A program made the translations under genes and the position numbers. From Sedimenticola hydrogenitrophicus (GTDB lineage Bacteria; Pseudomonadota; Gammaproteobacteria; Chromatiales; Chromatiaceae): a DNA stretch of 57,150 bases. Below are positions 15,115 through 23,860 of the stretch, piece after piece. A model generated the notes under the pieces. That model was not told where the DNA came from. It was given only the letters and a program-made list of their open reading frames with translations, and did not search any database. The stretch spans positions 1 to 57,150 of the forward strand of contig NZ_JANIOA010000030.1 in NCBI RefSeq assembly GCF_025175675.1, read 5' to 3'. Positions within the stretch are counted from its first letter, which is position 1. Each line of letters begins with the position of its first letter.

Positions 15115-16550
15115 AAATCGGCGATATCAGCTACCGCTTGAAGGTGCCCCTGATGTTCACCCTGGTGATCCTCATCACCGCCAGCGTGGTGACCCTGGCG
15201 CTCACCTGGCGCGCCTACGAGGAGTTGCGCGAAGAGGTATTCAACAACGCGGTGGAGATCGGCAGCGTGTTGTCCAACAGCCTGCCCAACACCATGCTGC
15301 ACGACGACCTCTGGGGGGCCTACCGGCTGGTGCAGGCGGCCGAGGGGTGGTCCGGGGAGACCTCCAGCCGGCTGCTGGTGGTGCTCGACCGGGATGGCCG
15401 GATCTATGTCTCCAACAGTCCCAAGGAGCTGGCGGTGACCACGCCGCTGCGGGTCCACGGGGCGGAGCTGGCGCGGGTCGAGGCGGAGGTGTTGCGACTG
15501 ACCGGCAATCTGAATCCGCGACCCTATGAGTATCCCAATGACCGGCGCCTCTACGTGATCCTGCCGATGCTGAGTGACGGTGTCGCCATAGGCACCCTGG
15601 TGATCGGTTACGACCGGGCACTGTTCTGGCCGCGATTTGCGGACATTGTCGAGCGGGTGGTGCTCTCCGCCCTGTTGGTGACGGTGCTGCTGCTGCCGCT
15701 GGGCTGGTATCTGGGCAATCGCATGGTGAAGCCGCTCGGGCACCTGGCCCGCTGCATGTCCAAGGTGGGGCGTGGCAGTACCGAGGAGATCGTCTGCGAC
15801 CTGCGCCAGGGCAAGGACGAGATCGGCCAGCTGGGCATCAGTTTCCAGCAGATGCTCAGGGAGCTGGACGAAAAGGAGCGCCTGGAGTCCGGCATGCTGG
15901 CCTCGGAGCGGCTGGCCGCCGTGGGCCGGCTGGCCGCCGGGGTGGCGCACGAGATCAACAACCCCCTGGGCGGCATGCTCAATGCGCTCAATACCTTTCG
16001 GCGCTACAGCGAGACGGACGAACTCGGCCGGGAGACCTTCGACCTCATCGAGCGCGGCCTGCAGCAGATCCGTGAAACCGTCTCCGCGCTGCTGGTGGAG
16101 GCCAATCCGCGCAGCCACAGCCTGAGTCCCAAGGATATCAATGATGTGCGCATGCTGTTGCTGGCGGACGTCAGCCGCAAACAGATCAGCCTGGTGTGGC
16201 ATAACCGGCTGAACGCGGAGATCGCACTGCCCTCGACGCCGATCCGCCAGGTGCTGATCAACCTGTCGCTGAATGCGGTGCAGGCCTCGCCCGATGGCGG
16301 CGCGGTGCACTGTTCGGTGGATAGCCAGCAGGGCCTGCTGCGCATCTGTGTGATCAACGATGGGCCGACCATCTCCCGGGAGCGCCTGCTGAGCCTGTTC
16401 GAACCCTTCTCGGAGAACGCCACGGGCAACGGCCTGGGGCTTTGGGTGACCTATCAGCTGGTGCATCAGCTGGAGGGTAATATTGAGGTAAAATCCCGGG
16501 ATGGGAAGACGCAATTCGCCGTGGAACTGCCGATAAAGGAACCGCAATGA
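15111..16550 (+). CDS. Membrane histidine kinase of module 1 sensor system
   Basis: A 479-residue kinase with a first membrane helix (about 13-34), a periplasmic domain to about 175, a second helix (about 181-203), a HAMP-like linker, the phosphoacceptor motif VAHEINNPLGG (His near 281) and an ATPase domain with NLSLNAVQA and GNGLGLWVTYQL. The binding protein encoded just upstream should signal through the periplasmic domain, as proposed for ArxX-ArxS. The ATG overlaps the stop of the binding-protein gene. Its C-terminus overlaps the regulator gene by 4 bases, so the three are made as a unit. Confidence 0.88.
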   Translation: MKIGDISYRLKVPLMFTLVILITASVVTLALTWRAYEELREEVFNNAVEIGSVLSNSLPNTMLHDDLWGAYRLVQAAEGWSGETSSRLLVVLDRDGRIYVSNSPKELAVTTPLRVHGAELARVEAEVLRLTGNLNPRPYEYPNDRRLYVILPMLSDGVAIGTLVIGYDRALFWPRFADIVERVVLSALLVTVLLLPLGWYLGNRMVKPLGHLARCMSKVGRGSTEEIVCDLRQGKDEIGQLGISFQQMLRELDEKERLESGMLASERLAAVGRLAAGVAHEINNPLGGMLNALNTFRRYSETDELGRETFDLIERGLQQIRETVSALLVEANPRSHSLSPKDINDVRMLLLADVSRKQISLVWHNRLNAEIALPSTPIRQVLINLSLNAVQASPDGGAVHCSVDSQQGLLRICVINDGPTISRERLLSLFEPFSENATGNGLGLWVTYQLVHQLEGNIEVKSRDGKTQFAVELPIKEPQ

Positions 16551-17872
16551 CCGAGTCTCCGCGCCTGTGCCTTGTTGAAGATGATGCGATCATGCGCGCC
16601 TCGCTGTGTCAGCGCTTCAAGCTCGAGAGCATCGACTGTGACTGCTTTATCCACGCCGGCGAGGCGGTGGACGCGCTGGCGCAGCGCGACTACGCGGCGC
16701 TGATCAGCGATATCCGCCTCCCGGACATGAGTGGCGAGCAACTCTATGCCCGGCTCCTCGAAGCCGGGCAGCTGCCGCCGCCGACCATATTCATTACCGG
16801 TTACGGAACTATCGACCAGGCGGTGCGCCTGCTCAAGCTGGGGGCCAGCGACTACATCACCAAGCCCTTTGATCTCGACGATCTGCTGCTCAAGCTGCGT
16901 GAAGTCTCGCCCTCGCTGTTCGAGGATATGCACGAGGGGAGTGCCGAGCTGGGCGTGTCGTTAGTGATGCGGCAGCTGAAAAATACCCTCGACCGGCTGG
17001 CGGCGCACCGGGTCGATCTGCTGATTACCGGTGAATCCGGCGTCGGCAAGGAGTACGCGGCGCGCTATTTCGCCAGGCGTTGCAACAAGGGCGACGCCGG
17101 GCCTTTCATCGCCATCAACTGCGCCGCGCTGCCGGAGGACCTGCTCGAAGCCGAGTTGTTCGGCCACGAGAAGGGTGCCTTCACCGGGGCGACCAAGAGC
17201 CGCCGCGGGATGTTCGAGCAGGCCAGCGGCGGGGTGCTGTTTCTCGATGAAGTGGGGGAGACCTCGCCGCGCATGCAGGCCAAGCTGCTGCGCACCATCC
17301 AGGAACGGGTGGTGCAGCCGATCGGCAGCGAGCAGATCATTCCGGTGGATGTGCGCCTGGTCTACGCCACCAACCGGGATCTGAAGGCGATGGTCGACCG
17401 GGGTGAGTTCCGCGAGGACCTCTATTTCAGGGTCAACGTGGCCCATGTGCACATCCCGCCCCTGCGCGAGCGCAAGGAGGACATCCTCTGGCTCACCCAT
17501 CGCATCGTCGACAACTACTTCCATCAACACAAGGCGCGGCGCCTGATCCTGCCGCTGACCGAACGCTATCTCGAAGCCCAGCCCTGGCCCGGCAACCTGC
17601 GTGAACTGGCCAATGCCGTGGAACGCGCCTGCATCCTCTCGCCGCAGGAGGTGTTAGGGCCGCGCGAGTTTGGCGCCACCGGCGAAGAGTCGCTGCCGGC
17701 CTCGGAGCAGCTATCGCTGAAAGAGGCGATGGAGCATTACGAAGAGCGCCTGCTGCGGGAAACGCTGCAACACCATGAATGGCGTATTGCCGAGACCGCG
17801 GAGAGTATTGGTATCAGCCGCAAGAACTTGTGGGAGAAGATGAAGCGCTACGGGATCTCGCAGCCGGAGTGA
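16547..17872 (+). CDS. NtrC-family sigma-54-dependent response regulator, module 1
   Basis: A 441-residue activator: receiver domain (1-120, phosphoacceptor Asp in ISDIRLPD), AAA+ domain (about 135-370) with Walker A GESGVGKE, the sigma-54 contact loop GAFTGA and Walker B VLFLDE, and a Fis-type helix-turn-helix ending ISRKNLWEKMKRYGI. The recognition helix differs little from that of the module 2 regulator (ISRKTLWDKMRKLGL), which fits the identical palindromes upstream of both modules. It should activate the sigma-54 promoter at 583-598 and possibly also the one at 23686-23702. Confidence 0.9.
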   Translation: MTESPRLCLVEDDAIMRASLCQRFKLESIDCDCFIHAGEAVDALAQRDYAALISDIRLPDMSGEQLYARLLEAGQLPPPTIFITGYGTIDQAVRLLKLGASDYITKPFDLDDLLLKLREVSPSLFEDMHEGSAELGVSLVMRQLKNTLDRLAAHRVDLLITGESGVGKEYAARYFARRCNKGDAGPFIAINCAALPEDLLEAELFGHEKGAFTGATKSRRGMFEQASGGVLFLDEVGETSPRMQAKLLRTIQERVVQPIGSEQIIPVDVRLVYATNRDLKAMVDRGEFREDLYFRVNVAHVHIPPLRERKEDILWLTHRIVDNYFHQHKARRLILPLTERYLEAQPWPGNLRELANAVERACILSPQEVLGPREFGATGEESLPASEQLSLKEAMEHYEERLLRETLQHHEWRIAETAESIGISRKNLWEKMKRYGISQPE

Positions 17873-17963
17873 GATGGCAACCCCGGGGCCGGATACCATA
17901 CCGCCAATGCAATCCGTTGGCGCAACCGGGCGGCGGGCCAGGTCCGGTCGCGCTGCCCGCGCC

Positions 17964-18659
17964 TCAGGGTTTCAATGCCTCGATGGCTGCTTGCGCGTTC
18001 GGATAGCCGCTCCGCGCGGCCTGTTGCCACCAGTAACGGGCTCTGTCCAGGTTCTTCTCCAGATGCTCGCCCTTGCTGTAGAAACGTCCCAGATCGGCAC
18101 ACGCGGAGGCATGCCCCTGACTGGCCGCCCGTTCGATCCATTCAATGCCCTCGGCGGGATTGCGTTCTATCCCCCGTCCCGCCAGCAGCATCTCGCCCAG
18201 GCTGTGCTGGGCGTGTGCCTCACCCTGCCCGGCGGCGAGGCGATACCAACGCGCGGCTTCGCTCAGGTCGGGCGCTACCCCGAGCCCCTCTTCGTACATC
18301 GCCGCCAGGTTGTTCTGGGCCGGGGCGTAGCCGGCCTGTGCCGCCTGGCGATAGAGCCTGACAGCGCCGGCGTGGCCGGAAGCGCCAAAGCGGCGCAGCC
18401 GGTTGGCCTGCCGGGTTAGCGCTTCCGGACTCTGCACGGCCTGCCCGCCGCTTTCCCGTACTTGCCCGTCGCCATCCACGGTGATGACATCCTGACTGGT
18501 GTCGTTCTCCGCGTCCCCCCACCAGCCGCAGGCGAAGACGCTGCCGGGCATGGTAACGCCCAGTCCCAGCAGGCTGCCGGCGACAAGGGTGTAAAGCAGC
18601 TGTCGGCTCATTCCAACCAGGCCGGGTTCGGCGAAGGGGAGCGTCTCACGACGCTTCAT
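17964..18659 (-). CDS. Exported Sel1-repeat (SLR) protein, last gene of module 2
   Basis: A 231-residue protein with a hydrophobic leader (MSRQLLYTLVAGSLLGLGV, reached from an internal ATG at 18611) followed by about four Sel1-like repeats, for example GYAPAQNNLAAMYEEGLGV and GEAHAQHSLGEMLLAGRGI. Such repeats form a solenoid for protein contacts. It overlaps the TorD gene by 14 bases when started at 18659, where GAGG is well placed; the shorter start at 18611 gives a cleaner signal peptide. It probably acts in the periplasm as an assembly or scaffold factor. A decayed relative lies at 64-212 next to module 1. Confidence 0.8.
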   Translation of the reverse strand: MKRRETLPFAEPGLVGMSRQLLYTLVAGSLLGLGVTMPGSVFACGWWGDAENDTSQDVITVDGDGQVRESGGQAVQSPEALTRQANRLRRFGASGHAGAVRLYRQAAQAGYAPAQNNLAAMYEEGLGVAPDLSEAARWYRLAAGQGEAHAQHSLGEMLLAGRGIERNPAEGIEWIERAASQGHASACADLGRFYSKGEHLEKNLDRARYWWQQAARSGYPNAQAAIEALKP

Positions 18660-19356
18660 GGTAGGCCTCGAACCGGTTTATCAATTGCGGCAACAACTCC
18701 TGCTGCTCGGCACACAGGTCAGCGGTCAGACGCGCCAGCCCGCGATAGAAATCACTGCCGCTTTCTGATTCCACTTTCTGCAGGAAATCGAACAGCCAGC
18801 GGCCGGGATGTTTCTCAAGGAAGTCCTGCTGATAGTGTAGCGCATCGGACGCCTTGCCCGAATCCCCACTCTCCCAGGCGGAGGCCTCCTCACCGGCGAG
18901 ATGACCGAGAAATTCCAGCTCGATGCTGACATGATCCGGCTCCATGGGTGTCGCCGGATCGATCTCGAACCCCACCGCTGTATAGTATTCACGCACACGC
19001 GCGGTTTCCGGGCCTCGCAGCAGACCGGAGCCCCCTTTGAGTTGCACCGACTCGTGGGGTGAGATCAGGTGGCCAGGTAGCAGGAACAGATGGGTGAACT
19101 CCACCGCCAGTTCATCTGACAGTTCATCCACGTCGGCGTTGAAAAAATCCTCGTCCAGATTCATGCCCGCCAGGGTCAATGCCTCGCGCAGTTCGGTGCT
19201 GCGCAGTGACAGCAGAAGTTGCTGATTCGGCTGGTGGCGGAACAGGGTGGCCAGGAGGCCGTAGAGCGCGGCGCGCTCACGGGCCAGCCCGGCCATGGCG
19301 AGGGTTGAGGCGGCGACCCTCCGATCGCCGCTGCCTTGGGTTGATGAAGTGCTCAT
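18646..19356 (-). CDS. TorD-family chaperone, module 2
   Basis: A 236-residue helical protein of the TorD/DmsD family. Features are LARERAALYGLLATLFRHQ near residue 25, a VEFTHLFLLPGHLISPHES block (about 89-107) typical of the family, and MEPDHVSIELEFLGHLA in the middle. It should bind the Tat leader of subunit A encoded directly upstream and help load the molybdenum cofactor. Its start overlaps the end of subunit A by 4 bases, a tighter coupling than in module 1, where a stem-loop intervenes. Confidence 0.85.
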   Translation of the reverse strand: MSTSSTQGSGDRRVAASTLAMAGLARERAALYGLLATLFRHQPNQQLLLSLRSTELREALTLAGMNLDEDFFNADVDELSDELAVEFTHLFLLPGHLISPHESVQLKGGSGLLRGPETARVREYYTAVGFEIDPATPMEPDHVSIELEFLGHLAGEEASAWESGDSGKASDALHYQQDFLEKHPGRWLFDFLQKVESESGSDFYRGLARLTADLCAEQQELLPQLINRFEAYHEAS

Positions 19357-21878
19357 GTCTTACTCACCTGTACCACGGTATCCATCCAGCGCTGTTGCCC
19401 GTTGATCGGATCGGGCGAGTTGGCGATGATCCAGTTGGGATGCATGCCGTTATCGTCCCTCCACCAGATGCGCTCCAGATCGGGATCATCATCACGGCCA
19501 CCGGGTGCCTTGTTGCCCGAGGCGTAGCGGCCATACTCCCAGTGCCCGCAGTGGTGGGAGATGGCGATAACTCCCAGATTGATGGCCGGTGTCACTTTCG
19601 CCTCGGTGATGATCTCTCCAATGGGTGACTTGACCTTGATTTCGTCACCATCCTTGATACCGCGCTTGGCGGCTTCCACCGGATTGATCCAGGCCGGATT
19701 CTTGTGATAAAGCTCGGTCAGGTACTTGCAGTTCACCGAGCGTGAATGGATCTGGGTGGCCACCTTGAAGGTGGTCATGATCAGATCGTCCGGCCCCATC
19801 TTTTCATGCTCTGGAATGGCGGTCCAGGTGGGCAGGGGCGGAAAGCCTTTCTCTTCAACCAGTCCCGAGTAGATCTCCAGGTAACCCGACTTGTTGAGCT
19901 TGTCCGGTTTGAAGCCCGAGTAGACCTTGTCGCCGATACGCTGGCCCACATAACCCGTGTACGACTTCTTGGTGTGGGTGTAGCCCTTTTCCAGCGCCGC
20001 TTCACGCGACTCCGCATGCGCCTTCTTCCAATCCCAGTAGACGCCGGTCTCGGCATCGTAGACCACGGAATCCTTCTCGTACGCCTCGGGCTTGAGCTCC
20101 TTGCGGTAGCTGAAGTAGAGCGGTTCGGCCTTCGGGTCGTGGTAAACGCCATACTGCTTCATGTACTCGAAGCCACCGACCGCCGCCACCTCCGGCGTCA
20201 TCTCGCAGGAGAGCCGCACGAACTCCTCCTTGGTCTGGTATCCCAGCGGGGTACCGAGCCGTTCGGCCAGTTCACACACCACGTCACCGAAGTCGCGCGT
20301 TTCGCCCAGGGGCTTGGCGGCCGGTTGGCGGATGTAGAACTCCGGGATCTGTACCGGCGAGACCATGTCTTCCCAATCCCAGCGTTCTGTATAGGTCGGC
20401 TCGGGCAGGATCAGGTCGGCCAGCGCCGCGTTCTCGTCATAGAATGGTGAGCACACCACAAAGTAGGGGATCAGCGACTCGTCCTTGAGGATTTCGATAT
20501 TCTCCTGGGTTTCGCCGTTGGCGTAGATCGGGGTGTACTTGTAGGTCATGTAGATCTCGGGTCGCCCGGCGCTGCCCTCCTTGATCATCTTCAGTACATT
20601 GTGGCTCATGTGATGGGTGGGCAGCGCGGCGGCCCCCTTTGGGCCATCCAGGATCGCCAGCTTGCGTGCCTTGGGCAGATCCTTCGGACCCTTGGGAGAG
20701 TGCCACTTGGGTCCCACCGCCTTGCAGCGGCCACCCGGGTTGTCGATATTGCCGGTGATTGCCGCCAGGGTCTGCAGTGCCCGCTCGGTGTCATTGCCGT
20801 TATAGTGGGCCACCGCGCCGCGGTAGCTGATGGCGCAGGCGGGTCGTGCCAGGGCGAATTCGCGGGCGACCCGACGGATGGTGTCGGCCTCCACGCCGCT
20901 GATCTTCTCCGCCCATTCGGGGGTGTACTGGCCGAAATGGGCCTTGAGGGCGGCGACCTTCTCTTCCGTGCCTGCATGATTGTCGCCGGTTGCCTTGCAG
21001 AAGCTCAAGAAGGCCTCGCCGTCGCCCTTGTACAGATCCTCGCTCATCACCACGTTGCACATGGCCAGAACCACCGCCAGATCGGTACCGGGTTTGACCG
21101 GGACCCATTCGGAAGATTTGGCGGCGGTATTGGAGAGCCGCACGTCGAAGGTGACCATGCGCACATTGCGCTCCGCCATGGCCCTGATCAGGCGGTGGGA
21201 GGTGGGAACGTGATTGGTGCCGGCCTCGAACACATTGGAGCCGAAGTTGAGCACGAAGCGGGTATGGTCGAAGTCCCAGGTGTCGTAGTGCCCACCCCAG
21301 GTGAGTTCCTGCGCCGTCCACTTGCCCCCCTCGCAGATCGAGGTGTGGTCGCCGATGGTCGCGGTACCCACGGAACCCAGGAAGGTCTTCACCATTTTGC
21401 TGGTGGAGGATTTCATGCGCCCGTAATGGAACATGAATTTCTCTGGTTCGCCCCGGTCCTTCAGCGTCTGGATGCGGGCCGCCAGTTCGCTCAGCGCCTC
21501 GTCCCAGGAGACCTGTTTCCACTTCCCCTCGCCACGGGCGCCGACCCGTTTCAGCGGATAGAGGATACGATCGGGATCGTTCGGCTGGTTGACCCCGCCC
21601 TGGCCCTTGGCACACATCACCCCTTCCGAGCGGATCGAATTGATCTGTCCCTCGATCTTGACCACGCGTCCGTCCTCGACATAGGTGACGTTGGGACAGC
21701 GGGTGACGCACTGGTAACAGGCACTCGGTACCGCCTTGCGCTCACGGCCGGTCTTGGGTGAAAAGTCCTGGTTGCCCCAGGCGTGCATATCCGCCGCCCT
21801 GGTCATCACCGCGGTGCCGGCGAGGCCGGTAGCGGCCGAGGCGGCACCCAATTTGAGAAAGTTTCTACGATTCAACAT
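19353..21878 (-). CDS. Mo-bisPGD oxidoreductase catalytic subunit A, module 2 (Psr/Arr/Arx/Srd-like, substrate unknown)
   Basis: An 841-residue periplasmic molybdoenzyme with Tat signal NRRNFLKLGAAS. FS0 uses the complete CYQCVTRC...MCAKG set near residues 54-90. HTSICEGGKWTAQELTWGG contains the probable Cys ligand to Mo. The C-terminal cofactor domain has IHSRSVNCKYLTELYHKNPA, closely matched in the module 1 enzyme. By gene order B-C-A it resembles selenate reductase SrdBCA rather than arx (A before B and C). It lacks the GRGWG (ArxA) and RGRY (ArrA) signatures as I recall them; HYGRMKSS stands at that place. Function as a reductase of a sulfur, selenium, arsenic or antimony compound is inferred. 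Confidence 0.88.
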   Translation of the reverse strand: MLNRRNFLKLGAASAATGLAGTAVMTRAADMHAWGNQDFSPKTGRERKAVPSACYQCVTRCPNVTYVEDGRVVKIEGQINSIRSEGVMCAKGQGGVNQPNDPDRILYPLKRVGARGEGKWKQVSWDEALSELAARIQTLKDRGEPEKFMFHYGRMKSSTSKMVKTFLGSVGTATIGDHTSICEGGKWTAQELTWGGHYDTWDFDHTRFVLNFGSNVFEAGTNHVPTSHRLIRAMAERNVRMVTFDVRLSNTAAKSSEWVPVKPGTDLAVVLAMCNVVMSEDLYKGDGEAFLSFCKATGDNHAGTEEKVAALKAHFGQYTPEWAEKISGVEADTIRRVAREFALARPACAISYRGAVAHYNGNDTERALQTLAAITGNIDNPGGRCKAVGPKWHSPKGPKDLPKARKLAILDGPKGAAALPTHHMSHNVLKMIKEGSAGRPEIYMTYKYTPIYANGETQENIEILKDESLIPYFVVCSPFYDENAALADLILPEPTYTERWDWEDMVSPVQIPEFYIRQPAAKPLGETRDFGDVVCELAERLGTPLGYQTKEEFVRLSCEMTPEVAAVGGFEYMKQYGVYHDPKAEPLYFSYRKELKPEAYEKDSVVYDAETGVYWDWKKAHAESREAALEKGYTHTKKSYTGYVGQRIGDKVYSGFKPDKLNKSGYLEIYSGLVEEKGFPPLPTWTAIPEHEKMGPDDLIMTTFKVATQIHSRSVNCKYLTELYHKNPAWINPVEAAKRGIKDGDEIKVKSPIGEIITEAKVTPAINLGVIAISHHCGHWEYGRYASGNKAPGGRDDDPDLERIWWRDDNGMHPNWIIANSPDPINGQQRWMDTVVQVSKT

Positions 21879-21889
21879 GGTTGTCTCCT

Positions 21890-22843
21890 TCAGATTCCGA
21901 CCGGGCCGGTAACCTGACCGGCAATGACGACGATATAGCGCAGCATGAAACCACCGACTATGACCAGTGCGCAGATCAGGATCTCCATGGTGCGCGGCAT
22001 GGCGTAGGCTTTCTGGTAGAGCAGCGTCGGCATCACGTATTTCAGTTCAATGGCAGCGGGCAACAGCAATCCCAGCACCACAAAGCCGAACCAGAACAGT
22101 GTGGTGAGCTCGCCGCCCATGATCACCGCGACAGCCTCCTCGACACTGCCGATGGTCAGATGGGCATACATGACGAACAGGAAGATCACCAGTATTTCCA
22201 TGCCAATCAGCAGCATATCGGAAGAGCTCAGCAGGTAGCTGTGCTGTTCGAATGCCTGCTCGTTTACCTTCTGTTTGTGGCCAAACAGGCTCCTGACCAA
22301 CAGGATGGCGGCGACACCAGTGGAGAGTGCCGAAACCAGGAACAGCATGGCCAGGATCGGCGAGTTCCAGAACGGGCGCGCCGGCATGGCGCCGAGTAGG
22401 ATACCGGTGTAAAGCGCGACACCCACGCCCAGCGGGACCATCGCCCAGGCCAGCATCTTGCGCATGTTGTGTAGCTCATCACCCGGACGTGCCGCTTTAC
22501 TGATGAAGGTGTAGGCGTAGGCCAGGCTCACCAGGATGAACAATGCCAGCACCCAGGAACCGATGGACATGGGCGAGAGGTTGATGGTGAGGAACAGATT
22601 GATGAAACGGAACCAGTTTCCGGCCTGGAAGGATCCCAGTTCGAGCACGATCATGGCGGTGCCGAGGATGACCAGCGGGGGGGCCAGCATGGCGCCCCAG
22701 CGGGCAAAACGGAAATTGGAACCGGCCAGATCGCCGCCGCCGCTGCGCAGGAATATCGAAGCGCTCACCGCGCCGGCGCCAGCGCCCATGCCACCCAGAA
22801 ACAGGTAGAGAATGACGGGAAGACCCCAATTGAGTTCATGCAT
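21890..22843 (-). CDS. NrfD/PsrC-type membrane anchor subunit C, module 2
   Basis: A 317-residue, highly hydrophobic protein with about eight helices and the N-terminal segment NWGLPVILYLFLGGMGAGAG, characteristic of the NrfD/PsrC family. It should pass electrons between quinone and the B subunit. It begins 3 bases after the B gene ends and ends 12 bases before the A gene, giving a compact B-C-A-D operon. Similarity to the module 1 anchor is low by eye, although their partner subunits are clearly paralogous, so the membrane side may have diverged fastest. Confidence 0.88.
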   Translation of the reverse strand: MHELNWGLPVILYLFLGGMGAGAGAVSASIFLRSGGGDLAGSNFRFARWGAMLAPPLVILGTAMIVLELGSFQAGNWFRFINLFLTINLSPMSIGSWVLALFILVSLAYAYTFISKAARPGDELHNMRKMLAWAMVPLGVGVALYTGILLGAMPARPFWNSPILAMLFLVSALSTGVAAILLVRSLFGHKQKVNEQAFEQHSYLLSSSDMLLIGMEILVIFLFVMYAHLTIGSVEEAVAVIMGGELTTLFWFGFVVLGLLLPAAIELKYVMPTLLYQKAYAMPRTMEILICALVIVGGFMLRYIVVIAGQVTGPVGI

Positions 22844-22845
22844 GA

Positions 22846-23589
22846 TTAGACCCTCTTCTGTTGGCGACGATGGGTCTCGATACGGACGTAGAGGCCCTGA
22901 CGGGCCGCGTCACGTTCATCCGTATGATCCGCGTCGATGTAATAAACCATGGGTTCGGTGCCCATCTCGGGACGCAATACCGTGGTGGTGTTGGTCGCCA
23001 GGAGCCTGGATATCTCGCTCTCGGGATCATTGAGATCACCGAAGATGCGCGCCTTGCCCTGACAGGTGTTGACGCACGACGGGACCAAGCCGTTGGCTAC
23101 CCGGTGCAGGCAAAAATCGCACTTGTCGGCGGTACCTGTCTTGGTATTGATGAAGCGCATCCCGTAGGGGCAGGCCTGCAGGCAGTATTTGCAGCCGATG
23201 CAGATGTCGCTGTCCACCACCACGATGCCGTCCTCCGGGCGTTTGTAGGTGGCACCGGTGGGGCAGACGGAGACGCACTGTGGTTTTTCGCACTGGTTGC
23301 AGAGTCTGGGCAGGAAACTGCGACTGACGTTGGGAAAATTACCCTTCTCTATGAACTCGACCCAGCTGCGCGTCTCGCCCAACGGGACGTCGTTTTCTGT
23401 TTTGCAGGCAACGCTGCAGGCCTCGCAGCCGACGCAGCGACGGGTATCGATGAGCATGCCGTAACGTTTCGGTTTCTCGACCGAGATGGCGACGCCGGGT
23501 GCCGCCACCGCCGTGGCCGCCACCGCCGAACCGCTCGCGAGTTTCTTTAGAAAGTCTCGGCGGGAGACCTGGGTTTTGGATTCACTCAT
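22846..23589 (-). CDS. Molybdoenzyme electron-transfer subunit B (four 4Fe-4S) with Tat signal, module 2
   Basis: A 247-residue ferredoxin subunit of the PsrB/TtrB/NrfC type. The leader SRRDFLKKLASGSAVAATAV is a Tat signal, absent from the module 1 homologue. All four cluster motifs are complete: CVGCEACSVAC, CNQCEKPQCVSVCP, CIGCKYCLQACP and CDFCLHRV...CVNTC. The start at 23589 is preferred over an in-frame ATG at 23643 because AGGAGG stands 8 bases before it and the Tat motif then sits near the N-terminus. It is the first gene after the sigma-54 promoter at 23686-23702. Confidence 0.88.
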   Translation of the reverse strand: MSESKTQVSRRDFLKKLASGSAVAATAVAAPGVAISVEKPKRYGMLIDTRRCVGCEACSVACKTENDVPLGETRSWVEFIEKGNFPNVSRSFLPRLCNQCEKPQCVSVCPTGATYKRPEDGIVVVDSDICIGCKYCLQACPYGMRFINTKTGTADKCDFCLHRVANGLVPSCVNTCQGKARIFGDLNDPESEISRLLATNTTTVLRPEMGTEPMVYYIDADHTDERDAARQGLYVRIETHRRQQKRV

Positions 23590-23685
23590 GGGCTTTGCCT
23601 CCTGGGTGACATTTGAAATGAAAGGTGATACTTCTTGTGTCACGGTTGTGAAATTTTGTTGTAATAGTGCTTCCGGTTACTTTTA

Positions 23686-23702
23686 AGCATTTATGGTGCC
23701 AG
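23686..23702 (-). promoter_or_regulatory. Sigma-54 (-24/-12) promoter of module 2
   Basis: On the minus strand TGGCACCATAAATGCTT matches the RpoN consensus with GG and GC exactly 10 bases apart. Transcription would start near 23675, leaving a leader of about 86 bases before subunit B. Three palindromes lie 85-200 bases upstream, as in module 1. Confidence 0.8.
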
Positions 23703-23785
23703 CCTGCAAAATAGCCGTAATTAGATGAAAAACAACGATAATATTTTTCCTGCTGGTGATCCGGTCGAATCAATGCAAGGGTATT

Positions 23786-23803
23786 GGTTACGGTCGTGTA
23801 ACC
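23786..23803. promoter_or_regulatory. Putative activator site 1 upstream of module 2 (GGTTAC-N6-GTAACC)
   Basis: A perfect 18-bp palindrome about 85 bases upstream of the module 2 sigma-54 element, with the same half-sites and spacing as 467-484. It also lies in the leader of the divergent sensor operon, which could be autoregulated through it. Confidence 0.7.
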
Positions 23804-23825
23804 TTTGTTTTTTTACGGGAATTAG

Positions 23826-23843
23826 GGTTACAAAAACGTAACA
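23826..23843. promoter_or_regulatory. Putative activator site 2 upstream of module 2 (GGTTAC-N6-GTAACA)
   Basis: Second palindrome, 40 bases from the first by start position, which is close to four helical turns, so regulators at the two sites would lie on the same DNA face. One mismatch, in the last base, the same as in the module 1 site at 378-395. Confidence 0.65.
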
Positions 23844-23860
23844 ACGCGGGGTATCTGCTC

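Noticed and set aside
19353-21878. Naming the module 2 enzyme ArxA and its sensor ArxXSR
   Set aside because: The sensor triad and the arsenic context fit, but gene order is B-C-A-D and the GRGWG motif I recall for ArxA is missing. A tree is needed before using the name.
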